Source of the DNA: Byssovorax sp.
GTDB taxonomy: Bacteria; Myxococcota_A; Polyangia; Polyangiales; Polyangiaceae
Assembly (NCBI GenBank): GCA_025362495.1
Contig: JANYGI010000080.1
Location: 1-64,000, forward strand
Length of the DNA stretch: 64,000 bases
Direction of reading: 5' to 3'
Made by a program: the position numbers and the translations under genes. The notes under the pieces are model-generated. The model made no database searches. It saw only the letters and a list, made by a program, of their open reading frames with translations, and was not told the origin of the DNA. Position 1 is the stretch's first letter, and every line of letters starts with the position of its first letter. This document shows positions 1 to 12,520 of the stretch, piece after piece.

Positions 1-1145
1 GGCAAATCCAGGATCTCTCCCGGCTGCCGCTGGCTCCCGCGCGGTCTGCCCTCCAGGAACGGGAAGGCGTCGGGATCGAAGAAATCGCCCCGGCGCGCCG
101 GCAAGAACAGGCCGTCGGCGGCCTTCACGCCGTCGTGGAGCAACCGGAACAGGCTGACGATGCGCGCCCAGGCGCCATACCGATCCTCGATCGTGTCGCC
201 GTGCCGGTCCCGGTCCTCGACGAGCTGGGCATACAGGCGCGTGAGCGAGTAGCTGCCGGCGTAGAGCTCTTTGTCGATCGGCAGGAGATTCTGCTCCTCG
301 GCGAAGAGCACGAACACGCTCCGCATCAGCACCGTGACGAGGCCTTTGTAGATCTCGCCCATGTGGCCGCGGTAGTCGCCGAGGATCGCGCCAGAGGCGA
401 GGCGGTCGGCGTTCTGGAAGCCGACGAGCAGCGCCCGCAGCGCCGAGAGCACCTGCTCGCGGAGCGCATTGGAGACGGTGTTCTGGTACTCGCGGCTGGC
501 CTTGAGCAGGCCAGTCAGGCGTTTGTCGGCCTCGAGCGAGAGGAGCCTTCGCTGGTTGAGCAGCATGTGCAGCGCGCCGAGGAGCGGGCGGCCGTCGACG
601 CTGAGCATCTCGTGGAGGCGGAAGGTGATCCACCCGGCCGTCTCGCCCTTTGGCGCATAGACCAGCCGGAAGACCTTGCCGTTGGTCAAGAGGCCGACGT
701 GCACGCCGGTCTCGCGCAGGAGGCGCTCGAAGCGCTGATGCGGGCTCGCCGTCCAGCGCTTGTCGTCCGAGGCGGCGTCGAGCTCTCCCCCCCTGGGCTC
801 GGCCTCGCCGACGAGCAAGACAAACGCGCCGTCGTCGTCGGCGGACTTGACCGCGTACTTCGGGGCGAGGTGCTCGCTCTCGTCGACGGTGACGTGGAGG
901 CTCGCCGGCAGCTCGCGGCCCGAGACGACGTACTCGTCGGACCAGCCGAGGATTTCGCCGAAGAAGCGCGGGAGATCGGCGACGACTCGGCCCTTGCCGG
1001 CTTGCTCCCGCAAGGCCTCTTGCAGCTCGGTCACCGGCCAGGTGATGTTGGCCTCGGCCGCCTTGAGCGTGGCCGACGTGACGACGAGCCCCTCGGGCTG
1101 CGCCATCCCGATCCACTCGATATGAAGCTTTTCGTTGTGGTCCAT
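1..1145 (-). CDS. drmMI: Probable DISARM class 1 adenine-specific DNA methylase (DrmMI-like), N-terminal part; truncated by left window edge
   Basis: Open minus-strand frame from ATG at 1145 (MDHNEKLHIEWIGMAQPEGLVVTSATLKAAEANITWPVTELQEAL...DLPRFFGEILGWSDEYV) running off the edge without stop; lies 5 nt downstream of the DrmD-like gene. Absent from the ORF track because it has no stop in the window. Confidence 0.6.
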   Translation of the reverse strand, partial: MDHNEKLHIEWIGMAQPEGLVVTSATLKAAEANITWPVTELQEALREQAGKGRVVADLPRFFGEILGWSDEYVVSGRELPASLHVTVDESEHLAPKYAVKSADDDGAFVLLVGEAEPRGGELDAASDDKRWTASPHQRFERLLRETGVHVGLLTNGKVFRLVYAPKGETAGWITFRLHEMLSVDGRPLLGALHMLLNQRRLLSLEADKRLTGLLKASREYQNTVSNALREQVLSALRALLVGFQNADRLASGAILGDYRGHMGEIYKGLVTVLMRSVFVLFAEEQNLLPIDKELYAGSYSLTRLYAQLVEDRDRHGDTIEDRYGAWARIVSLFRLLHDGVKAADGLFLPARRGDFFDPDAFPFLEGRPRGSQRQPGEILDL

Positions 1146-1150
1146 GGGGC

Positions 1151-4100
1151 TCACGAGGTCGTCGGCCAGAGGTACACGAGGCCCACCCGCTCCAGGCGGT
1201 AGTGCTTGACCTGGTAGAGATCGCGGATGCGCTGCGGCTCGGTCTCGATCTCTTTTTCGAGGGCCAGGCGCCGCTTCTCGATGTGCCGCGTGTCGGCCTC
1301 GTACTGCACCTTTTGCTCCTGTTCGGCCGCGTGCCAGGGCATGGCGAGCTGGAGCGCGTCTTCCTCGGCGGCCTTGCGCTTCGAGAGCTCTTTGCCGATG
1401 GCGGCGCGCTGGGCTTCGAGGATGCGTGTCATCTCCACGGCCTCGGCCTTCGCGCGCTGCTGGAGCTTCTCCTCGGCGAAGACGGTGCGCCCGATCGCCC
1501 GGCGCTTCACGGCCTCCCAGAGGGCCTCCTCGTCGCGATGCGCGCTCTTCATCAGCATCTCGACGACGTGCGGCGCGACCGCCCCCTGGTCGCCGCGGCC
1601 GAGCACCGCGCAGAGCGACTCCAGCGCTCGCTCCTCGGCCTCGATGGTCTTGAAGGGCTCGAGGCGATCCGGCCCGTCGCCTTCGGACCAGAACGAGGCG
1701 GCGAGCAGCACCTCTTCGTGCAAGCGCGAGGCAGAGGCGCCGTAGACCGAGAGGCGGCCGAGGGCGAGCACGCGCTTGCGCGAGTGCGACGGATCGAGGA
1801 CGACCGTGACCCGAGCGAGCTTGTCCTCGCCGAACGCCTGCGAGCGAAACTGGCTGAGCGCGCGCTGGGTGAGCTTGTGCTGGAGGTGGAGCTGCACGGT
1901 CTCCGACGCGAGCGAGCTCGACGGCTCGAAGCTGACGGGGCGCGGCGGGCTCTGGTTGCGCCACTCCCACTCGGGCATCTTGCGGGTTCGAGGCGCGCGG
2001 AGGACGTCGAGGATGTCTCTCCAGGTGGCGTCGGCGCCGGCGATCTTGTCGAAGGCGGGGACGTCGTAGGTACCCTCCCCTGCCCCGGTCCCGAGCCGCG
2101 GCGAGAGCCCGGGGACCCCGGCCAGGTGGAGGCCGAGATCGACCACGTCGCGGAGGCTCTCGCTGCGGAGATCGAGGTGCTCGCGGGCCTTCTGCTGGAG
2201 CCGATCGAGCGTGTCGAGCTGGGCCTTGATCTCGCCGTCGCGCGCCTGCTCCAGCTCTTCGCGCACGGCCTCGGCGCGCTCCCCGGTCGTCTCGGGATCG
2301 GGCGCGGTGATCGCGGCGATGAGGGCGCCGGCCCTGGCCCGCGAGATCCCCTGATCGAGCGCGCCGGCGAGCCGCTTCTCGAGGACGTCGGCGAGCGATC
2401 CGAGCTGCTCCTTGATGACGGTGGTCTTCTTGACGAGCGCTTCGAGGACGCGATCCTCGGGCCGCTGGGCGTACACGAAGTAGTGGCACCGCACGACGTC
2501 GGTGGGCTGGAGGGTGCGATCGATGCGACCGTTGCGCTGCTCCATCCGCCCCGGGTTCCAGGGCAGATCGAAGTGGAAGAGATCTGCACACTGGGCCTGG
2601 AGGTTCACGCCCTCGCGCGCCGCGTCGGTGCCAATCAGGACGCGGACGGGGTGCCTGCCGTCGTTGAACGCCTGCTTGACCTGCTCCCGATCTTCCTCGG
2701 TCATCCCGCCGTGCAACGTGAGGACGCGCCCCTCGGCGCCCTCGCTGCCGGCGAGCGCCGCTTCGAGCTGGTGAACCAGGTAATCCTTGGTGTGGGCGTA
2801 CTCGGTGAAGATGAGCAAGGCGCCCTTGAAGAGCTGGCGATCGCTCTCTTTCGGCGCCGGGAGCAGCACGGGAGGCAGCCACCTGGCGGCGGCGCTCCGC
2901 CGGGCGCCGGCTCCGAGCGCGGGGAGATCCGGACACTGGTGCTCGCGGATCCAGTCGACGATGGCGCGGATCTTCGCGTCGGGCAGATCGCGCGCCCCCT
3001 CGGCGATCGTGGTCATCTCGTCGAGCAGCGTCCGCGCACGCGCGTCGTCTTCCACCGACGCGCCGGCCTTCGTCGCGCGGGCGACCCCGACCTCATCGAG
3101 CTCGGCGGTCTGCTCTTCGGTGAGATCGTCCTCGGCTTCTCCGGTGTCGTCGCGAAAGAGCGTGCCCTGGGGAGCGTCTGGAGAGCGGGCGTCGGGCGTC
3201 TCGACCGCAGGCGCGTGCGCGGCCCTGGCAGCGTTGCGCCGATGAACCGCGAGGGTCCGGGCGAAGGCCTCGATCGACGAAAGAAGACGCTTTTGCAAGG
3301 CGATCGTGACGAGCTTCCCGGCCGCCCTGGTGCGGTTGGTCGATCCCGAAAGCCGGCGCTCGAGGATCTCGGTGTACTCCGCGAGCTTCTCGGCGAGCAC
3401 CAGCTCGGGCGTCGCGGCGGGGAGATCCTTCAGATCGATCTGGATCGTCTTGCGCTCGGGGATCTGCGATCCGACGTGCTTGCGCAGCTCGCCCTTGAGC
3501 CGCCGGACCATCACCGGCCGGAGCGCCGCGGCGCGAACGGCGACCCCGCGGGTGAAGCGCTGGGGATCGAGGATCTCCAGCAGCGCCGAGAACGAGTTGG
3601 AGTGCCCGTTGTGCGGCGTGGCCGAGAGGAAGAGGCGATGCTCGAAGCGCCGGGCGATGTCGCGCACCGCCCGCGTGGTCTGCGAGTCGATGGCGTACCG
3701 GGACTCGGACGAGGGCGCTGCGGCGTGCGCTTCGTCGAGGATGAGGAGCGATCCCGGCGCGAAGTCCCCCAGCCACAAGCGCAGCCCGACGAGGTAGTCC
3801 TCGTCGCGAAGGAGCGCGTGGGAAATGATGAAGTGACGGTGGGTCGTCCAGGCGTTGACGCCGAACCCGCGCTCGCGCCGTCGAGCGTTGATGTAGGCCT
3901 TGTCGAAGACGACGAAGCTGAGCCCGAACCGCTGCAAGAGCTCGTCCCGCCACTGGAGCACGACCGACGACGGGCACGCGACGACGACGCGCTGGACCCG
4001 CTGCCGCAGGAGCAGCTCTTGAAGCACGAGGCCCGCCTCGATGGTCTTGCCGAGCCCGACGTCGTCGGCGATGAAGAGGTTGACGCGGGGGAGCGCGAGC

Positions 4101-4579
4101 GCCTTGCGGAGCGGCTCGAGCTGGTAGCTCTTCGGGACGATGCCGGCGCGCAACGGCGCCTGGAACAGCGAGGGATCGGTCGACGTGACGCACCCCCAGC
4201 GGAGCGCGTGGAGGTAGGCCGCGAACGTCCGCGGATCGTCCGGCACGACGCTCGGCTTCAGCGCCGAGCGCCCCGGAGGAAGGACGCGCGCGTCGGTCTC
4301 GGCGTCCCAGATGACGTCGAGCCGCTGCCCCTGGGCGTCGTCATCGACGCACGCGAGCTGGACGACGGCGGAGGTGCCCGGCGCCCTCTCGACGTCTTGC
4401 ACGAGGTAGGTCCGCTGGCGTACGCGGACGAGGCTGCCAGCGGAGAGCTCGGGGGCGTCGGTGATCACGGGGGGCGGAGAATCTGCGCCCGCGGGGATCG
4501 ACGCAAGCGCCACGTGCGGCGCGACGCCCGACGTCGATTCGAAAGGCCCCGTCGAACGACCTCGAAGACGGCTCACCAC
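1151..4579 (-). CDS. drmD: SNF2-family helicase, DISARM DrmD-like
   Basis: Motifs DDVGLGKTIEAGL, ILDEAH, LSATPHNGHSNSFSALLEILDPQRF, GTDAAREGVNLQAQCADLFHFDLPWNPGRMEQRNGRIDR; N-terminal LVRVRQRTYLVQDVE resembles DrmD. True start may be downstream of 4579. Confidence 0.8.
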   Translation of the reverse strand: MVSRLRGRSTGPFESTSGVAPHVALASIPAGADSPPPVITDAPELSAGSLVRVRQRTYLVQDVERAPGTSAVVQLACVDDDAQGQRLDVIWDAETDARVLPPGRSALKPSVVPDDPRTFAAYLHALRWGCVTSTDPSLFQAPLRAGIVPKSYQLEPLRKALALPRVNLFIADDVGLGKTIEAGLVLQELLLRQRVQRVVVACPSSVVLQWRDELLQRFGLSFVVFDKAYINARRRERGFGVNAWTTHRHFIISHALLRDEDYLVGLRLWLGDFAPGSLLILDEAHAAAPSSESRYAIDSQTTRAVRDIARRFEHRLFLSATPHNGHSNSFSALLEILDPQRFTRGVAVRAAALRPVMVRRLKGELRKHVGSQIPERKTIQIDLKDLPAATPELVLAEKLAEYTEILERRLSGSTNRTRAAGKLVTIALQKRLLSSIEAFARTLAVHRRNAARAAHAPAVETPDARSPDAPQGTLFRDDTGEAEDDLTEEQTAELDEVGVARATKAGASVEDDARARTLLDEMTTIAEGARDLPDAKIRAIVDWIREHQCPDLPALGAGARRSAAARWLPPVLLPAPKESDRQLFKGALLIFTEYAHTKDYLVHQLEAALAGSEGAEGRVLTLHGGMTEEDREQVKQAFNDGRHPVRVLIGTDAAREGVNLQAQCADLFHFDLPWNPGRMEQRNGRIDRTLQPTDVVRCHYFVYAQRPEDRVLEALVKKTTVIKEQLGSLADVLEKRLAGALDQGISRARAGALIAAITAPDPETTGERAEAVREELEQARDGEIKAQLDTLDRLQQKAREHLDLRSESLRDVVDLGLHLAGVPGLSPRLGTGAGEGTYDVPAFDKIAGADATWRDILDVLRAPRTRKMPEWEWRNQSPPRPVSFEPSSSLASETVQLHLQHKLTQRALSQFRSQAFGEDKLARVTVVLDPSHSRKRVLALGRLSVYGASASRLHEEVLLAASFWSEGDGPDRLEPFKTIEAEERALESLCAVLGRGDQGAVAPHVVEMLMKSAHRDEEALWEAVKRRAIGRTVFAEEKLQQRAKAEAVEMTRILEAQRAAIGKELSKRKAAEEDALQLAMPWHAAEQEQKVQYEADTRHIEKRRLALEKEIETEPQRIRDLYQVKHYRLERVGLVYLWPTTS

Positions 4580-4587
4580 GCACTAAG

Positions 4588-4971
4588 ATGACCTCCGCCT
4601 TGAGCCCGAACTCGAACGCGAAACCGATCCTCTTCGTCGACGACTCCGCCGTGGCCCGCGTCGCGGTGAAGCGCCGCCTGGTCGCGCTGGGGCTCGAGGT
4701 CGTGACGCTGGCGTCCGTGGCCGAGGCCTCGGCGATCCACGGGGGCGACTTCGCAGCGGCGCTGCTCGACATCGAGCTCGGCGACGGCTTCGGGCCCGAG
4801 CTCGGCGCGCGCCTGCGCGAGGGCGCTCCGGCGCTGCCGATCGCCTTTCTCACGGCGGGCGGCCCCGCCGAGATCCTCGACGCGGCGGCGCGCCTCGGCC
4901 CGGTGTTCTCGAAGGCGTCCGAGCTCGACGACGCCGTCCGCTGGATCGCCGACGCGGCCGCGCGCGGCTGA
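4588..4971 (+). CDS. Stand-alone receiver-domain response regulator
   Basis: ILFVDDSAVAR...ALLDIELGDGFG...FLTAG...FSKAS: acidic pair, phospho-Asp, Thr and Lys all present. Confidence 0.8.
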   Translation: MTSALSPNSNAKPILFVDDSAVARVAVKRRLVALGLEVVTLASVAEASAIHGGDFAAALLDIELGDGFGPELGARLREGAPALPIAFLTAGGPAEILDAAARLGPVFSKASELDDAVRWIADAAARG

Positions 4972-5033
4972 GCGCCTCCGCCGCGGCTGGCATCGTTCTG
5001 GCAAATCCCGGGCGCGAGAGCCCGGAGAGCCCC

Positions 5034-5888
5034 ATGTCCCTCGATCGTTACCGAAGGCCTCGGCTGATCATCCTCCCGCCGCACGCCACGGCCTACGAGG
5101 CGGCGCGCGCGATGGCGGAGCACCGGCTCTCGACGGTCCTCGTCGGCGAGAGCGCCACCGTGATCGGCCTGGTCACGGCGCGGGATCTGGCGATCGAGGC
5201 GCTCGTCGCCGAGCTGGATCCGCTGGTGACCCCGCTCGCCGATGTGATGTCCGAGCCCATCGTCGCCATCGACGTCGGCGCGAGCCCCGAGGAGGCGGCA
5301 GCGCTGATGCGACGCCACGTCTGCCGGCGCTTGCCGATCACCGAGGACGGGATCCCCGTCGGCGTCGTCACGCTCGACGATCTGATTCAAGAGGGCGAGA
5401 TCGATCTCGGGCTCGCTCGCTCGGTCGTGATGGCCCAGCTCGACAGCGCGTTCCCCGATCGCGAGCCGGCCCGCCCCGAGGAGACCCGCGCCCGCGCCCG
5501 GCAGCGGCACCGCGCCCGCGCCGAGACGAGCCTCCATCGCCTGCGCCGCGCCGTCGAGCGCGCCAGCGGGATCACCGCGCACGATCGGGCCGAGCGCGCC
5601 CTCGGGATCGTGCTCGGCGCGCTCTGCCGGCGGCTCACGCCCGACGAGGCGCGGCACTTCGTGACGCAGCTCCCCTCGAAGCTCCACGCCGATCTCCTGG
5701 ACTGCTTCGACGGGCCGGACAAGCACATCAGCGCGCACAGCATCACCCACGAGCTCGAGACCGAGCTCGATCTCGATCTCGACGACGACGCCGCGGCGGA
5801 TCTCCTCGACGCGGTGTGCGCGGCGGTGGCCGACGGCATCTCGGCGGCGGGATCGAGGCGGTGCGCGCGCAGCTCCCGGCCGAGATGA
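5034..5888 (+). CDS. CBS-pair domain + DUF2267 protein (apparent frameshift near C-terminus)
   Basis: Two CBS repeats (VIGLVTARDLA; GVVTLDDLI) then DUF2267-like ALGIVLGALCRRLTPDEARHFVTQLPSKLHADLL. The expected C-terminus continues in another frame to 5914. Confidence 0.75.
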   Translation: MSLDRYRRPRLIILPPHATAYEAARAMAEHRLSTVLVGESATVIGLVTARDLAIEALVAELDPLVTPLADVMSEPIVAIDVGASPEEAAALMRRHVCRRLPITEDGIPVGVVTLDDLIQEGEIDLGLARSVVMAQLDSAFPDREPARPEETRARARQRHRARAETSLHRLRRAVERASGITAHDRAERALGIVLGALCRRLTPDEARHFVTQLPSKLHADLLDCFDGPDKHISAHSITHELETELDLDLDDDAAADLLDAVCAAVADGISAAGSRRCARSSRPR

Positions 5889-6013
5889 AATCCCTCTTTC
5901 CCCGGGCGGCCTGAATCGAAGACCACCGCGGAGCAGGCGAGTTCGTGCCGGCGTCCATTCCGCTGCTCCCGTCAGCGCAAAGCCGCGTAGCACCGGCGTG
6001 CGCTGGCCGACCC

Positions 6014-9014
<3,001 letters not shown>

Positions 9015-9092
9015 CCACCGCGGCTTGATTCTGGCGCTCGCGACGCACCGCGCCGTATCCTGCGCGGCCCACCGGGCCCCGAGGAGACCGCG

Positions 9093-12000
9093 ATGTCGAT
9101 CCACGTAGCGATTCACCACGTCACGACCTACCGCTACGACCGCCCCGTCGCGCTCGGCCCGCAAGTGGTCCGTCTCCGCCCCGCGCCGCACTGCCGCTCG
9201 CGCATCCTCGGCTACTCGCTCCAGGTCCTGCCCGCGAAGCACTTCATCAACTGGCAGCAGGATCCCGAGGCCAACTACCTCGCGCGCCTCGTCTTCCCGG
9301 ACCTCACCACCGAGCTGCGGATCGAGGTCGACGTCATCGCCGAGATGGCCGTCATCAACCCCTTCGATTTCTTCCTCGAGCCCCACGCCGAGGCCTTCCC
9401 GTTCGAGTACGAAGACGCCCTCCAGGTCGAGCTCGCGCCGTACCGCGCGACCCTCGCGAGCACGCCGCTCCTCGACGCCCTCGTCGCCACGATCCCGCGC
9501 GATCCCCGGCCCACCAACGATTTTCTCGTCGAGCTCAACCAGCGCCTCTCGCAGCACATCCGCTACGTGATCCGCCTCGAGCCCGGCCTCCAGACGCCGG
9601 AAGAGACGCTCGAAAAAGGCTCGGGATCGTGCCGCGACACGGCCTGGCTGCTGACGCAGATCCTCCGCCGCATCGGCCTCGCGGCGCGCTTCGTCTCCGG
9701 CTACCTCGTGCAGCTCACGGCGGACACAAAGCCGCTCGACGACGGCCCCGCCGGGCCCTCCGCCGACTTCACCGATCTCCACGCGTGGTGCGAGGTCTAC
9801 CTCCCGGGCGCGGGCTGGATCGGCCTCGATCCGACGTCGGGCCTCTTCGCGGGCGAGGGCCATTTGCCGCTCGCGTGCACGCCCGAGCCGTCGTCGGCGG
9901 CGCCGGTGAGCGGCCTGCTCGGCGAGTGCGAGACGACGTTCGAGCACGAGATGACGGTGACGCGCGTGTGGGAAGCCCCGCGCGTCACCAGGCCGTACAC
10001 CGACGCGCAGTGGGCCGAGATCGAGGCCCTCGGCCACGCCGTCGACGCCGAGATGCGCGCCGGCGACGTGCGCCTGTCCATGGGCGGCGAGCCGACGTTC
10101 ATCTCCATCGACGATCCCGACGGCGAAGAGTGGAACACCGCGGCGCTCGGGCCCGACAAGAAGCGCCTCGCGACGAACCTCTTTCACCGCATGCGGGACG
10201 AGTACGCGCCCCGCGGCCTCGTTCACTTCGGCCAGGGCAAGTGGTACCCGGGCGAGCCGCTGCCGCGCTGGGCCCTCAACTGCTTCTGGCGCCGCGACGG
10301 CGAGCCGATGTGGAGCGACGCTGGGCTGCTCGCCGACGAGTCCAAGCCGAGCGGCGCCGACGAGGCCGTCGCGGGCCGCTTCCTCCGCGGCGTGGCCGAG
10401 CGTCTCGGCCTCGATCCCGAGCGTGTTTTCGCGGCCTACGAGGACTCCTTCTACTACCTCTGGCGCGAGCAGAAGCTGCCGGTGAACGTCGATCCGCGGA
10501 CGTCGCGCCTCGACGATCCGCTCGAGCGCGCGCGCCTCCGTCGCCTCTTCTCGACCGGCCTCGAAAAGGTCACCGGGCACGTGCTCCCGATCGCGCGCCG
10601 CGCCTCGGGCTTTCGCTCTGGCCCGTGGCACCTGCGCGACGAGCGCTGCTACCTCATCCCCGGCGACTCGCCGCTCGGGCTGCGCCTCCCGCTCGCGTCG
10701 CAGCCGTGGCTCGCCGAGGACGATCGCCTCCCGTTCTTCCCGCCCGATCAGGGCCAGGTCTTCCCGCCGCTCCCGACCCACGCCGAGCTGCGCAACCAGT
10801 ACGCGCCGTCGCCCGACAGCAGCGTCGCGCTCCTTGAAATCAAGGCAAAACCGAGCGATCCGGTGGCCGAGGATCGTGTCCCCGCCGAAGGCGAATCGGC
10901 GACGTGGATCAACCGCTCCGCGCTGTGCGCCGAGCCGCGCGACGGCGTGCTCTACGTCTTCATGCCGCCGATCGAGGCCCTCGACGACTACCTCGCGCTC
11001 GTGGCCGCGATCGAAGCGACGGCCGCGGAGGTCGGCCACCCGGTGATGCTCGAAGGGTACGAGCCGCCGCGCGATCCGCGCGTACAGAAGCTCAGCGTCA
11101 CGCCCGATCCCGGCGTGATCGAGGTCAACATCCACCCCGCGGCGGGCTGGGACGAGCTCGTCGCGCACACCACGCACCTCTACGAGGCCGCGCGACTCTC
11201 GCGCCTGGCCGGCGAAAAATTCATGCTCGACGGCCGCCACACCGGCACCGGCGGCGGCAACCACGTCGTCCTCGGCGGCGCGACGGTGAACGATTCACCC
11301 TTCCTTCGCCGGCCGGATCTGCTGCGCAGCCTCGTCTCTTCCTTTCACCAGCACCCCTCGCTCTCGTTCCTGTTCTCGGGCCTCTTCATCGGCCCGACGT
11401 CGCAGGCGCCACGCCTCGACGAGGCCCGCCACGACGCCCTCTTCGAGATCGAGCTCGCCTTCCGGGAGCTCACGCGCCTCACCGGCATTCACGGCGAGAC
11501 GCCGCCGCCGTGGCTGGTCGATCGCCTCTTCCGCGATCTCCTCGTCGACGTCACCGGCAACACCCATCGCACCGAGTTCTGCATCGACAAGCTCTTCTCG
11601 CCCGACGGCACCACGGGGCGGCTCGGGCTGCTCGAGATGCGCGCCTTCGAGATGCCGCCGCACGCGCGGATGAGCCTCACCCAGCAGCTCTTGCTCCGCG
11701 CCCTCGTCGCGCGCTTCTGGAAGACGCCGTTCGCGCCGACGCGCCTCGCCCGCTGGGGCACGGAGCTCCACGATCGCTTCATGCTGCCGCACTTCGTCTG
11801 GCAGGATTTCGAGGACGTGCTGACCGAGCTCGGCGAGGCCGGCTACCCGCTGCGCGCCGCGTGGTTCGCCCCGCACTTCGAGTTTCGCTTCCCCAAGCAC
11901 GGCGATTTCGCCGCGCGCGGCGCCGAGATCGAGATCCGGAGCGCCCTCGAGCCCTGGCACGTGATGGGCGAGGAGGCGGCCGCGGGCGGCACCGCGCGCT

Positions 12001-12428
12001 ACGTCGACTCGTCGCTCGAACGCCTGCAGATCAAGGTCACGGGCCTCGCGCCGGATCGCTATGTCGTGACCTGCAACGGTGTCGCGATACCGCTCACGCC
12101 CACCGGCCGCGCGGCCGAGCTCGTCGCCGGCGTGCGCTACCGCGCGTGGCAGCCGCCCCGCTGCCTCCACCCGCACATCGGCGTCCACGCGCCGCTGACG
12201 TTCGACCTCGTCGACACGTGGATGAGCCGCAGCCTCGGAGGGTGCCAGTACCACGTGACCCACCCGGGCGGTCGCCACGAAGAGGGCCTCCCCGTCAACG
12301 CGTTCGAGGCCGAAGGGCGCCGCCTCGCCCGTTTCTTCCGGCTCGGCCACACCCCGGGGCGGATTGATGTCGTCCCCGCCACACCGAACGTCGATTTCCC
12401 GTTCACCCTCGATCTGCGCCGCCAGTGA
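9093..12428 (+). CDS. Transglutaminase-like + DUF2126 protein
   Basis: N-terminal bacterial transglutaminase-like half (HHVTTYRYDRPVALGPQVVRLRP; GSGSCRDTAWLLTQILRRIGLAARFVSGYL; DLHAWCEVYLPGAGWIGLDPT) followed by DUF2126 (SMGGEPTFISIDDPDGEEWN; GQGKWYPGEPLPRW). Confidence 0.9.
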   Translation: MSIHVAIHHVTTYRYDRPVALGPQVVRLRPAPHCRSRILGYSLQVLPAKHFINWQQDPEANYLARLVFPDLTTELRIEVDVIAEMAVINPFDFFLEPHAEAFPFEYEDALQVELAPYRATLASTPLLDALVATIPRDPRPTNDFLVELNQRLSQHIRYVIRLEPGLQTPEETLEKGSGSCRDTAWLLTQILRRIGLAARFVSGYLVQLTADTKPLDDGPAGPSADFTDLHAWCEVYLPGAGWIGLDPTSGLFAGEGHLPLACTPEPSSAAPVSGLLGECETTFEHEMTVTRVWEAPRVTRPYTDAQWAEIEALGHAVDAEMRAGDVRLSMGGEPTFISIDDPDGEEWNTAALGPDKKRLATNLFHRMRDEYAPRGLVHFGQGKWYPGEPLPRWALNCFWRRDGEPMWSDAGLLADESKPSGADEAVAGRFLRGVAERLGLDPERVFAAYEDSFYYLWREQKLPVNVDPRTSRLDDPLERARLRRLFSTGLEKVTGHVLPIARRASGFRSGPWHLRDERCYLIPGDSPLGLRLPLASQPWLAEDDRLPFFPPDQGQVFPPLPTHAELRNQYAPSPDSSVALLEIKAKPSDPVAEDRVPAEGESATWINRSALCAEPRDGVLYVFMPPIEALDDYLALVAAIEATAAEVGHPVMLEGYEPPRDPRVQKLSVTPDPGVIEVNIHPAAGWDELVAHTTHLYEAARLSRLAGEKFMLDGRHTGTGGGNHVVLGGATVNDSPFLRRPDLLRSLVSSFHQHPSLSFLFSGLFIGPTSQAPRLDEARHDALFEIELAFRELTRLTGIHGETPPPWLVDRLFRDLLVDVTGNTHRTEFCIDKLFSPDGTTGRLGLLEMRAFEMPPHARMSLTQQLLLRALVARFWKTPFAPTRLARWGTELHDRFMLPHFVWQDFEDVLTELGEAGYPLRAAWFAPHFEFRFPKHGDFAARGAEIEIRSALEPWHVMGEEAAAGGTARYVDSSLERLQIKVTGLAPDRYVVTCNGVAIPLTPTGRAAELVAGVRYRAWQPPRCLHPHIGVHAPLTFDLVDTWMSRSLGGCQYHVTHPGGRHEEGLPVNAFEAEGRRLARFFRLGHTPGRIDVVPATPNVDFPFTLDLRRQ

Positions 12429-12442
12429 GAAGACATGCGACC

Positions 12443-12464
12443 TCGAGGGCAGCGCTGCCCTCGA
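12443..12464. promoter_or_regulatory. 22-bp perfect palindrome TCGAGGGCAGCGCTGCCCTCGA (operator or terminator stem)
   Basis: Read directly; lies 14 bp after the DUF2126 stop and upstream of the PAS gene; no T-tract follows. Confidence 0.5.
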
Positions 12465-12520
12465 TTCCGGTGCCGTAAGCCGGCTTGACGACGGCATGGT
12501 GTGTCCCAGGTTCACCGGCG

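Noticed and set aside
135-1202. 355-aa + strand ORF
   Set aside because: Antisense to the coherent DrmMI-like frame; composition typical of high-GC shadow ORFs.
1202-4591. 1129-aa + strand ORF opposite the DrmD-like gene
   Set aside because: Shadow ORF: no recognisable motif, Arg/Leu/Glu-rich composition; minus strand carries full helicase motifs.
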